Shown: piece after piece, positions 33,728 to 41,976 of the stretch
Position numbering within the stretch: position 1 is the first letter of the stretch
How the letters are laid out: the number at the start of each line of letters is the position of its first letter
DNA from: Palsa-506 sp963707065
GTDB taxonomy: Bacteria; Actinomycetota; Actinomycetes; Streptosporangiales; Streptosporangiaceae
DNA length: 64,000 nt
Assembly (NCBI GenBank): GCA_963707065.1
Contig: CAVPPJ010000008.1
Location: forward strand, 124,001 to 188,000
Direction of reading: 5' to 3'
Made by a program: the position numbers and the translations under genes
Notes under the pieces: model-generated
What the model saw: the letters and a program-made list of their open reading frames with translations, nothing else
Told to the model about the DNA's origin: nothing
Database searches by the model: none

Positions 33728-34032
33728 CCGGCTTACCGTAAGCGTTCCTCCTCCTGGGCCAGGCTCGCCCCTGGCTGCCGTGCCACCTGAACACAGGTAG
33801 CGTGACCCTGCACGGCAGCGGCCAAGCCGCATGCGCGGGCAACTATCTGCTGCAGTCACTGGGGGCGGCAATGCAATCGCTGCCGCGTCCAGGTGTGGGT
33901 ATTTGTGCCTATCTCCGCGACTGGACTGAAGATGGGCAATCCAGCCCCTGCCCGGCAGGAGGCGCCGCTGGGCAGCCTGTGTCTCGGTGCGGGAACACCT
34001 CTCGCCCTAGTCCGAGCACACTGGAGAACCCC
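33728..34032. other. Intergenic region before the small membrane peptide
   Basis: No gene supported; overlapping frames here have poor third-position bias. Less GC-biased than flanking genes near its right end, where the promoter of the small peptide is likely to be. Confidence 0.5.
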
Positions 34033-34260
34033 ATGTTCAGCAACTTTCTCCCCGCGGCCGCAGATCGTTACGTCTCCCCAGCCGATGCCCATACCGTCCT
34101 CGGGCTTCTCCAGGGGCTGAGCGGGCCAGCCGTCATTGCCGCCATTATCGGCGGCTTGATCGGATACGCCGCCGCGTGCAAAATCGACGCGCTCCCAGCT
34201 GGAATCGCGATCGGCCTTGGCATGGCCGGAATGCTAAGTCTCATGATCCTTACAGCGTAA
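34033..34260 (+). CDS. Small two-helix membrane peptide, unknown
   Basis: A 75-residue peptide from ATG 34033, with CTGGAG about nine bases upstream. It opens MFSNFLPAAADRYVSP, then has two hydrophobic segments: GPAVIAAIIGGLIGYAAA (about 29-47) and PAGIAIGLGMAGMLSLMILTA (about 55-75), with a short polar turn CKIDAL between. The protein ends with the second helix. Size and layout resemble small immunity, holin-like or bacteriocin-like peptides, but no family is recognised. It lies downstream of the ATPase-LuxR regulator and before a very strong hairpin, so it is probably an independent transcript of the same accessory island. Confidence 0.6.
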   Translation: MFSNFLPAAADRYVSPADAHTVLGLLQGLSGPAVIAAIIGGLIGYAAACKIDALPAGIAIGLGMAGMLSLMILTA

Positions 34261-34768
34261 TTGGATCACCGCTGCCGGACCGCATCACCCGACACGCGCC
34301 CACGGCAACCAATTTCAGTTGCTCCAGCAGCCGCATCAGCTCACGCGCCGCCCACGCCTCAGTTAGATCCCCTGCAGACAGCGACCCGAAGCGCCCGGGT
34401 ACCCCCGGGCGCTTCGGGTCGGTCATGCCAGGTGGCCCTCTCGGTGTGAAGGCCCGCAGGGCAGCCAGTAAGGCTAGCGCGGTCGACCGCTGGTCTCATT
34501 CCGATCCAGTCCGCACACACAGAACCGCTGATCTGCCGGACGGTGTGCCGCACAGGTTCAGGCCGCAAGCGAAATACCGATTAGGCGATCGGCGTGCCGT
34601 TTCGCTCCCGCCCAGGAACTATCCCACGAGCCAAACGTTGCCGGTCGCGGCACTAGCACAGCTCGCGGCTGTCCGGCCGGCGGCCGACTGTGGCTGGGGG
34701 CAGCGCGGGGTGCCGGAGAGGTAGCTGGCCGGCCGTGGCGGCGGCCAGGCTCGCTGCCGGAGAGGTAG
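34261..34768. other. Non-coding region between the membrane peptide and the IS
   Basis: Contains an 18-bp perfect hairpin (34382-34421), and two copies of TGCCGGAGAGGTAGCT at about 34710 and 34754, the second abutting the left end of the IS. No reliable gene. Confidence 0.55.
34382..34421 (+). terminator. Strong hairpin terminator-like structure
   Basis: CGACCCGAAGCGCCCGGG (34382-34399) pairs perfectly with CCCGGGCGCTTCGGGTCG (34404-34421) around a TACC loop: 18 bp without mismatch. There is no T-run after it, as is common for actinobacterial terminators. It lies 121 bases after the small membrane peptide. Symmetric, so it could stop transcription from both sides. Confidence 0.7.
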
Positions 34769-36615
34769 CTAGGACGCTGCTGAAGTAGTCGTTCACGTGG
34801 TCACTGGCGCGAGCCGGGTTTGGTCTGGAATGACCGGGCTGGATTCGTGTCATTGCCTGCGACAGGTGCCTTGACCTGGGAAAATCGTGTCATGGCGCTG
34901 GGCAGGGCACGGATCGGGCAGGGGTTTCAGGATCCCCGGGACATCCTGGGTGACCGGCTGCGGGAGGGGTCGTTGTACCGGCTGCTGGCCGATCACGGGC
35001 GGGTGATGTTCGGTGACGGTTATTTCGCTGACCTGTATACGGGGTCGGTGAAGGGGCAGCCGACGGTCCCGGCGCGGGTGGTGGCCACGGTGATGGTGCT
35101 GCAGGCGTTCGAGGGCCTGTCGGATCGGGAGGCGCGGCCGGCTGGAGGCCGACCTGCGCTGGCAGGCCGCGGCCGGGGTCGATGCCGGTTACCGGGCGTT
35201 CCACCCCACGGTGCTGGCCGGGATGCGGAGCGAGCTGCGGGCCTCGGGGCGGCCGCGGCGGCTGTTCGAGGACACCAGGGTGGCCGCCCGTCAGAGCGGG
35301 GTGATGAAGGGCCGGGCGCGGGTGCTGGATTCCACTGCGGTCTATGCCGCGGTCGCGACGCAGGACACGGTGACCCAGCTGCGGTCGGCGATCCGCAAGG
35401 TGCTGGCCGCGCTCGATCACGCGGGCAGCCCGCTGGCGGCCGGGATCCGTCAGGTGCTGCGCCGCGATGATGACTACGCAGGGCCGGGTAAGCCGCCGTG
35501 CGACTGGGACGACCCGGCTGCCCGCGAGGCGCTGGTCGATGAGCTGGTGAAAGACGCGCTGGCTGCGCTGGCCGTGCTGGATGGGCAGCCGCTGGCGGGC
35601 GCGGCTGGCGAGGCCGCCGGGCTGCTGGCGCTGGTCGCCGGGCAGGACGTGGAGGAAGGCGGCGACGGGGTGTTCCGGATCGCCCGCAAGACCGCGCCGG
35701 ACCGGGTCATCTCCACCGTGGACACCGCGGCCCGGCACGGGCACAAGTCGCGGAACCGCCGGTTCGACGGCTATAAGGCGCACCTGTCAGTGGACCCGGA
35801 TTCGGAGCTGATCGACGAGGTGGCCGCCACCGCGGCCAATGTCCCGGACCGGGACGCCGCCGGGCAGCTGCTCGGCGAGCTGCCCGCCGGTGACGCCAGG
35901 CCCGACGTGCCCGGTGACTCGGCCTACGGCGGCGCGGCGACCCGCGCGGGCCTGGAAGAGCAGGGATTCACCGTCATCGCCAAGTGCCCGCCGGCCCGCA
36001 ACGCGGCGGGCCGGTTCGCCAAGGACCGCTTCGGCGTCGACCTTGACCGCGGCACCGTGACCTGCCCGGCCGGGCAGACCGCCGTGATCACCGCTTCTCC
36101 CCGCGGCGGCGGCACGGCGTCGTTCCGGCCCTGGTGCGCCGCCTGCCCGCTGCGATCTGCGTGCACCGCCGCCCGCCGCGGCCGCACCATCGCCATCCAC
36201 CCGCTGGAGGCCGTGCTGCAGCGAGCCCGCCGGGAGCAGAAGGAACCGGCCTGGCAGCAGCGTTACCGGGCCGAACGGCCCATCGTCGAGCGGAAGATCT
36301 CCCACTTCACCCGCCGGGCCTGGGGCGGCCGCAAAGCCCGCACCCGCGGGCTGGCCCGCATCAGCACCGACCTTTACGCCCGCGCCGGCGCCATCAACTG
36401 GGCCCGGCTCGCCGTCCTCGGCGCCCGCCACGACGGAACCAGCTGGACAACCGGGCAAACCTGAAACCCGGCCACCCCGGCCGGGGCGACCCCCAGCCCG
36501 CCAGGCCCGTGAGCACATCCAGCCATAGAGAGCAGCACCTGCCCGGCGCCCGCCCAGCACCTTCCAAGCCCTCAGCCGGGCATCCCAAGATAGGCCTACT
36601 TCAGCACCGTCCTAG
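34769..36615 (+). mobile_element. IS1182-like insertion sequence
   Basis: About 1.85 kb. The ends are imperfect inverted repeats, 34769-34790 and 36594-36615, matching at 20 of 22 positions (CTAGGACGCTGCTGAAGTAG against CTAGGACGGTGCTGAAGTAG). CTAG at both extremities may be a 4-base target duplication, which would be notable because CTAG is rare in such genomes. It carries one transposase gene with a frame break. The right end is inside or at the 3' end of the IclR gene and provides its stop codon. Confidence 0.85.
34892..36464 (+). pseudogene. IS1182-family transposase, frameshifted
   Basis: Two overlapping frames make one IS1182-type DDE transposase of about 524 residues. Frame 1 (from ATG 34892, MALGRARIGQGFQDPRD, with FADLYTGSVKGQPTVPARVV) runs to about 35135; frame 2 continues RLEADLRWQAAAGVDAGYRA and carries the catalytic region (VISTVDTAARHGHKSRNRRF, then DGYKAHLSVDPDSELI) and a C-terminal Cys-rich CPAGQTA...CAACPLRSAC block. 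The switch is at 35131-35143, where one base too many is present. The total length is 3n+1, consistent with a single-base insertion. Programmed shifting is not usual for this family, so the copy is probably inactive unless the base is a sequence error. Confidence 0.8.
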
Positions 36616-37337
36616 CCGACCGCGTCGGCCAGGCTCGCGGCCGCGGCGCTGACGGCGGGCGCGAGCCGGCGGCATGCCGCCGGGCCAAGCCGGCTGGCCG
36701 GGCCGGAGACGCATACCGCGGCCAGCAGCCGCCCGGCCCCCAGGACGGGCGCGCTGATGCTGGCCACCCCGGCCTCCCGCTCCGCGACGCTCGCGGCCCA
36801 GCCACGGCGCCTGATCGCGGCAAGCTCGGCCGCCGGCACCGTGGGAAACCGCTCGCTGTCATCCGACCAGGCCAGCAGCACCTTGCCGCCCGACCCGGCG
36901 TCCAGCGGCAGCAACTCGCCGACCGGCACGCTGTCGCGCAGCCCGGAGCCGGAGTCGCGCGCGGCGACGCATAGCCGCCGGTCCCCGGACCGGACGTACA
37001 GCTGAACGCTCTCGCCGGTGTGGTCATGCAGGCGGCCCAGCGCCGGGCCGGCCAGCGCGGCAAGTTCCAGCTCGCGGCCGGCCCTGGCGGCCAGCTCGGC
37101 CAGCCGCGGCCCGAGCCGGAATGCGCCGCCGCCGGCGCCGCGCGCGACCAGGCCATGCGATTCGAGCGCGACGAGCAGCCGGTGCGCGGTCGGCCTCGGC
37201 AGCCCGCTGGCGGCGGCCAGGTCCCGCAGCGACCGCGGGCCGTCGCCGAGCAGCTCAAGCAGCGCCACCGAGCGATCCAGCACGCCGACCGCGGTGATGC
37301 GCTTGCCGTCCGGCGGAGGCTGTGGCAGAGTTTCCAT
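36612..37337 (-). CDS. ndgR: IclR-family regulator of leucine synthesis (NdgR/LtbR type)
   Basis: A 241-residue IclR protein: N-terminal winged helix (GVLDRSVALLELLGDGPRSL, then RDLAAASGLPRPTAHRLLVAL) and C-terminal effector domain (GESVQLYVRSGDRRLCVAA, LLPLDAGSGGKVLLAW, GVASISAPVLGAGRLLAAV). It is divergent from leuCD, exactly the arrangement of NdgR in Streptomyces and LtbR in Corynebacterium, which control leuCD and other amino acid genes. ATG 37337 is chosen at the start of conserved sequence. Its stop codon (TAG) falls in the CTAG at the right end of the IS1182-like element, so the final residue or two may have been altered by insertion. Confidence 0.88.
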   Translation of the reverse strand: METLPQPPPDGKRITAVGVLDRSVALLELLGDGPRSLRDLAAASGLPRPTAHRLLVALESHGLVARGAGGGAFRLGPRLAELAARAGRELELAALAGPALGRLHDHTGESVQLYVRSGDRRLCVAARDSGSGLRDSVPVGELLPLDAGSGGKVLLAWSDDSERFPTVPAAELAAIRRRGWAASVAEREAGVASISAPVLGAGRLLAAVCVSGPASRLGPAACRRLAPAVSAAAASLADAVG

Positions 37338-37351
37338 ATCGCGGACACCAT

Positions 37352-37368
37352 ATCTCATTATTTGAGAT
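37352..37368. promoter_or_regulatory. Candidate IclR (NdgR-type) operator between ndgR and leuC
   Basis: ATCTCA-TTATT-TGAGAT is a perfect 6-bp inverted repeat with a 5-base spacer in the 73-base divergent control region. It is the only AT-rich palindrome there. Binding is inferred from the NdgR/LtbR precedent. Confidence 0.6.
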
Positions 37369-37410
37369 GTAGTGGAGCCAGCGAACACCGAGACTAGATT
37401 CGAGAAACGC

Positions 37411-38808
37411 GTGAGCGGACGCCTGTTCGACCAGGTCTGGGACCGTCACCTCGTGGTCAGCCCCGAGGGTGAGCCGCCCCTGCTGTACATCGACCTGCAC
37501 CTCGTGCACGAGGTCACCTCGCCGCAGGCCTTCGAGGGCCTTGAGCTGGCCGGCCGCCGGGTGCGCCGGCCGGACCTGACGGTGGCGACGATGGACCACG
37601 ACGTGCCGACCACCGGCCTGGACCGGCCGATCGCCGACCCGCTCGCGGCCGCGCAGATCTCCCGGCTGCGCCAGAACTGCGCCGCCCATGGCATCACGCT
37701 GCACGGCCTCGGCAGCATCGAGCAGGGCATCGTGCACGTCATCGGCCCGCAGCTCGGCCTCACCCAGCCGGGCATGACCGTGGTCTGCGGCGACAGCCAC
37801 ACCTCGACGCACGGCGCGTTCGGCGCGCTGGCCTTCGGGATCGGCACCACCGAGGTGGAGCACGTCCTCGCCACCCAGACGCTGCGGCAGGTGAAGCCGG
37901 CCGCGATGGCGGTCACGGTCGAGGGGCAGCTCGGCGACGGGATCACGGCCAAGGACCTGGTGCTCGGCATCGTCCGGGCGCTCGGCCCCGGCGGCGGAGT
38001 CGGCTCGGTCATCGAGTACCGCGGCGACGCGATCCGCGCGCTGTCCATGGAAGGCCGCATGACGGTCTGCAACATGTCCATCGAGGGCGGCGCGCGAGCC
38101 GGGCTGATCGGGCCGGACGACACCACGTTCGCCTACCTGGAGGGCCGCAGGCACAGCCCGCGCGGCAAGGACTGGGAGATCGCGCTGGACGACTGGCGAA
38201 GCCTGGTGACCTCCGACGATGCCGAGTTCGACCACGAGCTGCGCATCGATGCCGCGGCGCTGCGGCCGGCCATCACCTGGGGCACCATGCCCGCCCAGTC
38301 GGTCTCGATCGACGACAAGATCCCGGATCCCAGCTCGTTTGCCAGCCCGGCCCAGCAGCAGGCGGCGCAGCGCGCGCTGACCTACATGGGCCTGGAGCCC
38401 GGCACCGCGATCAGGGACGTCCCCATCGACGTCGTCTTCATCGGCTCGTGCACCAACGGCCGGCTAGAGGACCTGCGGGCGGCGGCCGGGGTGCTGCGCG
38501 GCCGGCACGTGCGGGCCGGCGTCCGCGCCCTGGTGGTGCCCGGCTCGGCGCGGGTCAAGGCGGAGGCGGAAGCGGAGGGCCTGGACCGGCAGTTCACCCA
38601 GGCCGGCTTCGAATGGCGGTCCGCCGGGTGCTCCATGTGCCTGGGCATGAACGGGGACATCGTGGCTCCTGGCGAGCGCAGCGCCTCCACCAGCAACCGG
38701 AACTTCGAAGGCCGCCAGGGACCCGGCGGCCGCACCCATCTCGTATCACCAGCGGTGGCGGCGGCAACAGCCGTCGCCGGCCACTTCACCCTGCCAGGAG
38801 ACCTGTAA
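37411..38808 (+). CDS. leuC: 3-isopropylmalate dehydratase large subunit
   Basis: With LeuD isomerises 2-isopropylmalate to 3-isopropylmalate; a [4Fe-4S] aconitase-family enzyme. 465 residues from GTG 37411 (MSGRLFDQVWDRHLV); an in-frame GTG at 37372 would add 13 residues not in the family. Landmarks: LLYIDLHLVHEVTSPQAF, GMTVVCGDSHTSTHGAFG, and cluster cysteines in FIGSCTNGRLEDL and SAGCSMCLGMNGD. The stop TAA overlaps the leuD ATG (TAATG). It may also serve citramalate isomerisation because cimA is in the same block. Confidence 0.95.
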   Translation: MSGRLFDQVWDRHLVVSPEGEPPLLYIDLHLVHEVTSPQAFEGLELAGRRVRRPDLTVATMDHDVPTTGLDRPIADPLAAAQISRLRQNCAAHGITLHGLGSIEQGIVHVIGPQLGLTQPGMTVVCGDSHTSTHGAFGALAFGIGTTEVEHVLATQTLRQVKPAAMAVTVEGQLGDGITAKDLVLGIVRALGPGGGVGSVIEYRGDAIRALSMEGRMTVCNMSIEGGARAGLIGPDDTTFAYLEGRRHSPRGKDWEIALDDWRSLVTSDDAEFDHELRIDAAALRPAITWGTMPAQSVSIDDKIPDPSSFASPAQQQAAQRALTYMGLEPGTAIRDVPIDVVFIGSCTNGRLEDLRAAAGVLRGRHVRAGVRALVVPGSARVKAEAEAEGLDRQFTQAGFEWRSAGCSMCLGMNGDIVAPGERSASTSNRNFEGRQGPGGRTHLVSPAVAAATAVAGHFTLPGDL

Positions 38809-39413
38809 TGCCCGGGGTAGCGCGCATCGCCGGACGGGCCGTCGCCATTGAGCGCGACGACGTCGATACCGACCAGATCATCCCGGCCGCCTGGCTGAAG
38901 CGCGTCGAGCGCACTGGTTTCGCCCCCGGCCTGTTCGGGGCCTGGCGGGAGGATCCCGGGTTCGCGCTGAACCGGCCCGGCGCGGCCGGGTCCAGGGTGC
39001 TCGTGGCCGGTGACAACTTCGGCTGCGGATCCTCCCGTGAGCACGCCGTCTGGGCGCTGCAGGACTTCGGCTTCGCCGCGGTCGTGTCACCCGGCTTCGC
39101 CGACATCTTCCGCGGCAACGCCATCAGCTCGGGCCTGGTGCCCGCGCAGGCTGATGCGGCGACCGTAGCCAGGATGTTCGCGGCGCTGGCCGCCGACCCG
39201 GACGCGGAGGTCGTGGTGGACGTCGCCGAGCGGACGGTCGCCATCCCGTCGGCAGGCCTGCTGGAGCCCTTCGCGCTGCCGGACTTCGCCCGCTGGCGGC
39301 TGCTGGAGGGGCTGGACGATGTCGCGCTCACACTGCGGCACGAGCCGGCGATCACCGCCTTCGAGGCCGGGCGGCCGTCCTGGCTGCCCGCCCAGGCGAC
39401 GGCGTCACGCTGA
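38808..39413 (+). CDS. leuD: 3-isopropylmalate dehydratase small subunit
   Basis: Small (swivel-domain) partner of LeuC. 201 residues; VAIERDDVDTDQIIPAAWLK near the N-terminus and DNFGCGSSREHAVWALQDFG are diagnostic, followed by FADIFRGNAISSGLVP. Translation is coupled to leuC by the overlapping TAATG. Roughly 100 bases of non-coding sequence then separate it from the ilvB leader, so transcription of ilvB may start anew. Confidence 0.95.
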   Translation: MPGVARIAGRAVAIERDDVDTDQIIPAAWLKRVERTGFAPGLFGAWREDPGFALNRPGAAGSRVLVAGDNFGCGSSREHAVWALQDFGFAAVVSPGFADIFRGNAISSGLVPAQADAATVARMFAALAADPDAEVVVDVAERTVAIPSAGLLEPFALPDFARWRLLEGLDDVALTLRHEPAITAFEAGRPSWLPAQATASR

Positions 39414-39512
39414 GCCGGCCGTGCTGAGTTTGCCGGAATGCCAAGTTGCTGGAATAGTTACCCGCGAGTGCCGTGGCGCCAATGACGTGCCGCCCGTGCG
39501 CCGGAGACCCAG

Positions 39513-39566
39513 ATGGAGCAAATCGTGATCCGCATCACCCAGTACCAGGTACTCCTTATCACGTAG
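39513..39566 (+). CDS. ilvB leader peptide MEQIVIRITQYQVLLIT
   Basis: A 17-residue frame (ATG 39513, TAG 39564-39566) in which eight residues are Ile, Val or Leu (I-V-I, I, V-L-L-I). It lies 95 bases upstream of the ilvB start and is followed by a 9-bp stem and a T-run terminator. This is the arrangement of the ilvBNC attenuators known in corynebacteria and streptomycetes. Starvation for any branched-chain amino acid would stall the ribosome in this peptide. Confidence 0.85.
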   Translation: MEQIVIRITQYQVLLIT

Positions 39567-39628
39567 CGCGAGCCCGCCCTCAGGGTTCGCGCTACTACCT
39601 CCTCCGCCGGACGGCGAGGAGGTTTTTT
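39563..39628 (+). promoter_or_regulatory. ilvB transcription attenuator (pause stem plus intrinsic terminator)
   Basis: First stem GTAGCGCGA (39563-39571) with TCGCGCTAC (39587-39595) begins on the leader stop codon. The terminator is CCTCCT-C-CGCC / GGCG-AGGAGG at 39598-39622, followed directly by six T (39623-39628). A ribosome finishing the leader would cover the first stem and permit the terminator; the alternative antiterminator pairing was not assigned with confidence. T-run intrinsic terminators are uncommon at this GC content, which underlines its regulatory nature. Confidence 0.82.
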
Positions 39629-39660
39629 GTTGGCACACCACCCCACCGAAGGAGCATCCA

Positions 39661-41418
39661 GTGCAGCTGACCGGAGCCCAGGCCCTCGTCCGCAGCCTTG
39701 AGCACCAAGGCGTCGACGTGGTCTTCGGGCTGCCTGGCGGCGCGATCCTGCCCGCCTATGACCCGCTGCTTTCGTCCTCACTGCGGCACGTGCTCGTCCG
39801 GCACGAGCAGGGCGCCGGGCACGCCGCGGAAGGCTACGCATGGGCGACGGGACGGGTCGGCGTCTGCATCGCCACCAGCGGTCCCGGCGCCACCAACCTG
39901 GTGACCGCGCTGGCCGACGCCTACATGGACTCGGTGCCGATGGTTGCCATCACCGGCCAGGTGCCCAGCGCGCTGATCGGCACCGACGCGTTCCAGGAAG
40001 CCGACATCACCGGGATCACGCTGCCGATCACCAAGCACAACGAGCTGGTGACCGACGCCGGCCGCATCCCGGCGGCCATCGCCGAGGCATTCCACGTGGC
40101 CTCGACCGGCCGCCCGGGCCCCGTGCTCGTGGACATCCCGAAGGACATCCTGCAGGCGCCGATGAGCTGGGAGACCTGGCCGCCGGTCATGGAACTGCCC
40201 GGCTACCTGGTGCCCGGGCCACCCGACCCGGAGCAGATGCGGGCCGCCGCCGCCCTGCTGCACCAGGCGCGACGGCCGGTGCTCTACGTCGGCGGCGGCG
40301 TGATCAAGGCCGATGCGCACGCCGAGCTCAGGCAGCTCGCCGAGCTCGCCAGGGCGCCGGTCACGACGACGCTGATGGCGCGCGGCGCCTTCCCCGACTC
40401 GCACCCGCTGGCGCTCGGCATGCCCGGCATGCACGGCTGCTACACCGCGGTCGCGGCGCTGCAGGAGGCCGACCTGGTGGTGGCACTCGGCGCGCGGTTC
40501 GACGACCGGGTCACCGGGAAGCTGGCCGACTTCGCGCCGCGGGCCAAGGTGGTGCACGTCGACATCGACCCCGCGGAGATCGGCAAGAACCGCACGCCGG
40601 ACGTGCCGATCATCGGCGACGTGCGCACCGTGATCACCGGGATCACCGCGGCACTGGCGGAACTCGTCAGCAGCGGCGGCCCGCCGGACACCGGCGGATG
40701 GACCGCCGCAGTCGGGACATGGAAGCAGCAGTTCCCGCTGCGCTACACCCAGGACCCGGACGGGCCGCTCAAGCCGCAGCACGTGATCGAGCGGCTGTCC
40801 GCGCTGACCGGCGGCGACGCCATCGTGGTGTCCGGCGTCGGCCAGCACCAGATGCATGCCGCCCAGCACTTCACCTTCACCAAGCCGCGGGCCTGGATCA
40901 ACTCCGGCGGCCTCGGCACGATGGGATTCGCCGTCCCGGCCGCGATGGGCGCGCAGGTCGGCCGGCCGGGGGAGCTAGTCGTGGCGATCGACGGTGACGG
41001 CTGCTTCCAGATGACCGCGCAGGAACTCGCGACCTGCGCGATCGAGAAGCTGCCGATCAAGGTCCTGATCATGAATAACGGCTTCCTCGGCATGGTGCGC
41101 CAGTGGCAGGAGCTGTTCTACGACGAGCGCTACTCCTACGTCGAGCTCGGCACCGCCATCCCGGACTACGTGAAGCTCGCCGAGGCCTACGGCTGCGTCG
41201 GCCTGCGCTGCGATCGGGCCGGTGACGTGGACGCGGTGCTCGACAAGGCGCTCGCCGTGACGGACGTGCCGACCGTGGTCGACTTCCGGGTGCACGACCG
41301 GGAGGGCGTCTTCCCGATGGTGCCAGCCGGACGCGCCAACGACGAGATCGTGCTAGGCCCCGAGTTCAGCGCCGATGAACAGCGCGCCGCGACCCGCAGA
41401 GAGGTGATCGCGTCATGA
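39661..41418 (+). CDS. ilvB: Acetolactate synthase large (catalytic) subunit
   Basis: Condenses two pyruvates, or pyruvate and 2-oxobutyrate, using thiamine diphosphate; first common step of valine and isoleucine synthesis. 585 residues from GTG 39661 (GAAGGAG site). Catalytic glutamate in VRHEQGAGHAAEGYAWATGR; ThDP-binding GDGCFQMTAQELATCAIEKLP then VLIMNNGFLGMVRQWQELFY; FAD domain with VALGARFDDRVTG. The stop overlaps the ilvN start as ATGA. Controlled by the attenuator just upstream. Confidence 0.96.
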   Translation: MQLTGAQALVRSLEHQGVDVVFGLPGGAILPAYDPLLSSSLRHVLVRHEQGAGHAAEGYAWATGRVGVCIATSGPGATNLVTALADAYMDSVPMVAITGQVPSALIGTDAFQEADITGITLPITKHNELVTDAGRIPAAIAEAFHVASTGRPGPVLVDIPKDILQAPMSWETWPPVMELPGYLVPGPPDPEQMRAAAALLHQARRPVLYVGGGVIKADAHAELRQLAELARAPVTTTLMARGAFPDSHPLALGMPGMHGCYTAVAALQEADLVVALGARFDDRVTGKLADFAPRAKVVHVDIDPAEIGKNRTPDVPIIGDVRTVITGITAALAELVSSGGPPDTGGWTAAVGTWKQQFPLRYTQDPDGPLKPQHVIERLSALTGGDAIVVSGVGQHQMHAAQHFTFTKPRAWINSGGLGTMGFAVPAAMGAQVGRPGELVVAIDGDGCFQMTAQELATCAIEKLPIKVLIMNNGFLGMVRQWQELFYDERYSYVELGTAIPDYVKLAEAYGCVGLRCDRAGDVDAVLDKALAVTDVPTVVDFRVHDREGVFPMVPAGRANDEIVLGPEFSADEQRAATRREVIAS

Positions 41419-41951
41419 GCACCCACACGCTATCCGTCCTGGTGGAGAACAAGCCGGGCGTCCTCGCGCACGTGGCCGGGCTGTTCTCGCGCCGCGCATT
41501 CAACATCTCGTCACTGGCCGTCGGGCCGACGCAGGACGACCGGGTCAGCCGCATGACGATCGTGGTCGACGGCGCGTCCACCCCGGTAGAGCAGGTCACC
41601 GAGCAGCTGAACAAGCTCGTGCGCGTGCTCAAGGTGGTCGAACTGCACGAGGACGCCGCGGTGGAGCGCGAGCTTGCGCTGATCAAGATCCGCACTGACC
41701 CGTCAAAGCGCTCGCAGGTCCTGGAGGTGGCATCGGTCTTCCACGCCGACGTCGTCGACATGGGCCCGGACACGCTGGTGCTGGAAGCGACGGGCAGCCC
41801 CGGCAAGCTCGACGCGCTGCTGGCGATGCTCGAGCGCTACGGGCCGTGCGAGCTGGTCAGGACGGGCCGCATCGCACTCGCCCGGGGCGGCGCCACCATC
41901 ACCGACCACGTCCCTGCCGCCGATCCAGCCCTGGCCGCGCAAGCTTCCTGA
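41415..41951 (+). CDS. ilvN: Acetolactate synthase small (regulatory) subunit
   Basis: A 178-residue regulatory subunit with an N-terminal ACT domain: HTLSVLVENKPGVLAHVAGL, FSRRAFNISSLAVGPTQDD, then VEQVTEQLNKLVRVLKVVEL. It confers valine feedback inhibition and stabilises IlvB. The second half (KRSQVLEVASVFHADVVDMG) is the ALS_ss C-terminal domain. Starts within ilvB (ATGA overlap), and ilvC begins 25 bases after its stop. Confidence 0.95.
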   Translation: MSTHTLSVLVENKPGVLAHVAGLFSRRAFNISSLAVGPTQDDRVSRMTIVVDGASTPVEQVTEQLNKLVRVLKVVELHEDAAVERELALIKIRTDPSKRSQVLEVASVFHADVVDMGPDTLVLEATGSPGKLDALLAMLERYGPCELVRTGRIALARGGATITDHVPAADPALAAQAS

Positions 41952-41976
41952 AACTCAACCGAAAGGACATGTTCCG

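Noticed and set aside
34176..34724. Plus-strand 182-codon frame between the membrane peptide and the IS
   Set aside because: It crosses the 18-bp hairpin, has poor codon bias and no recognisable domain.
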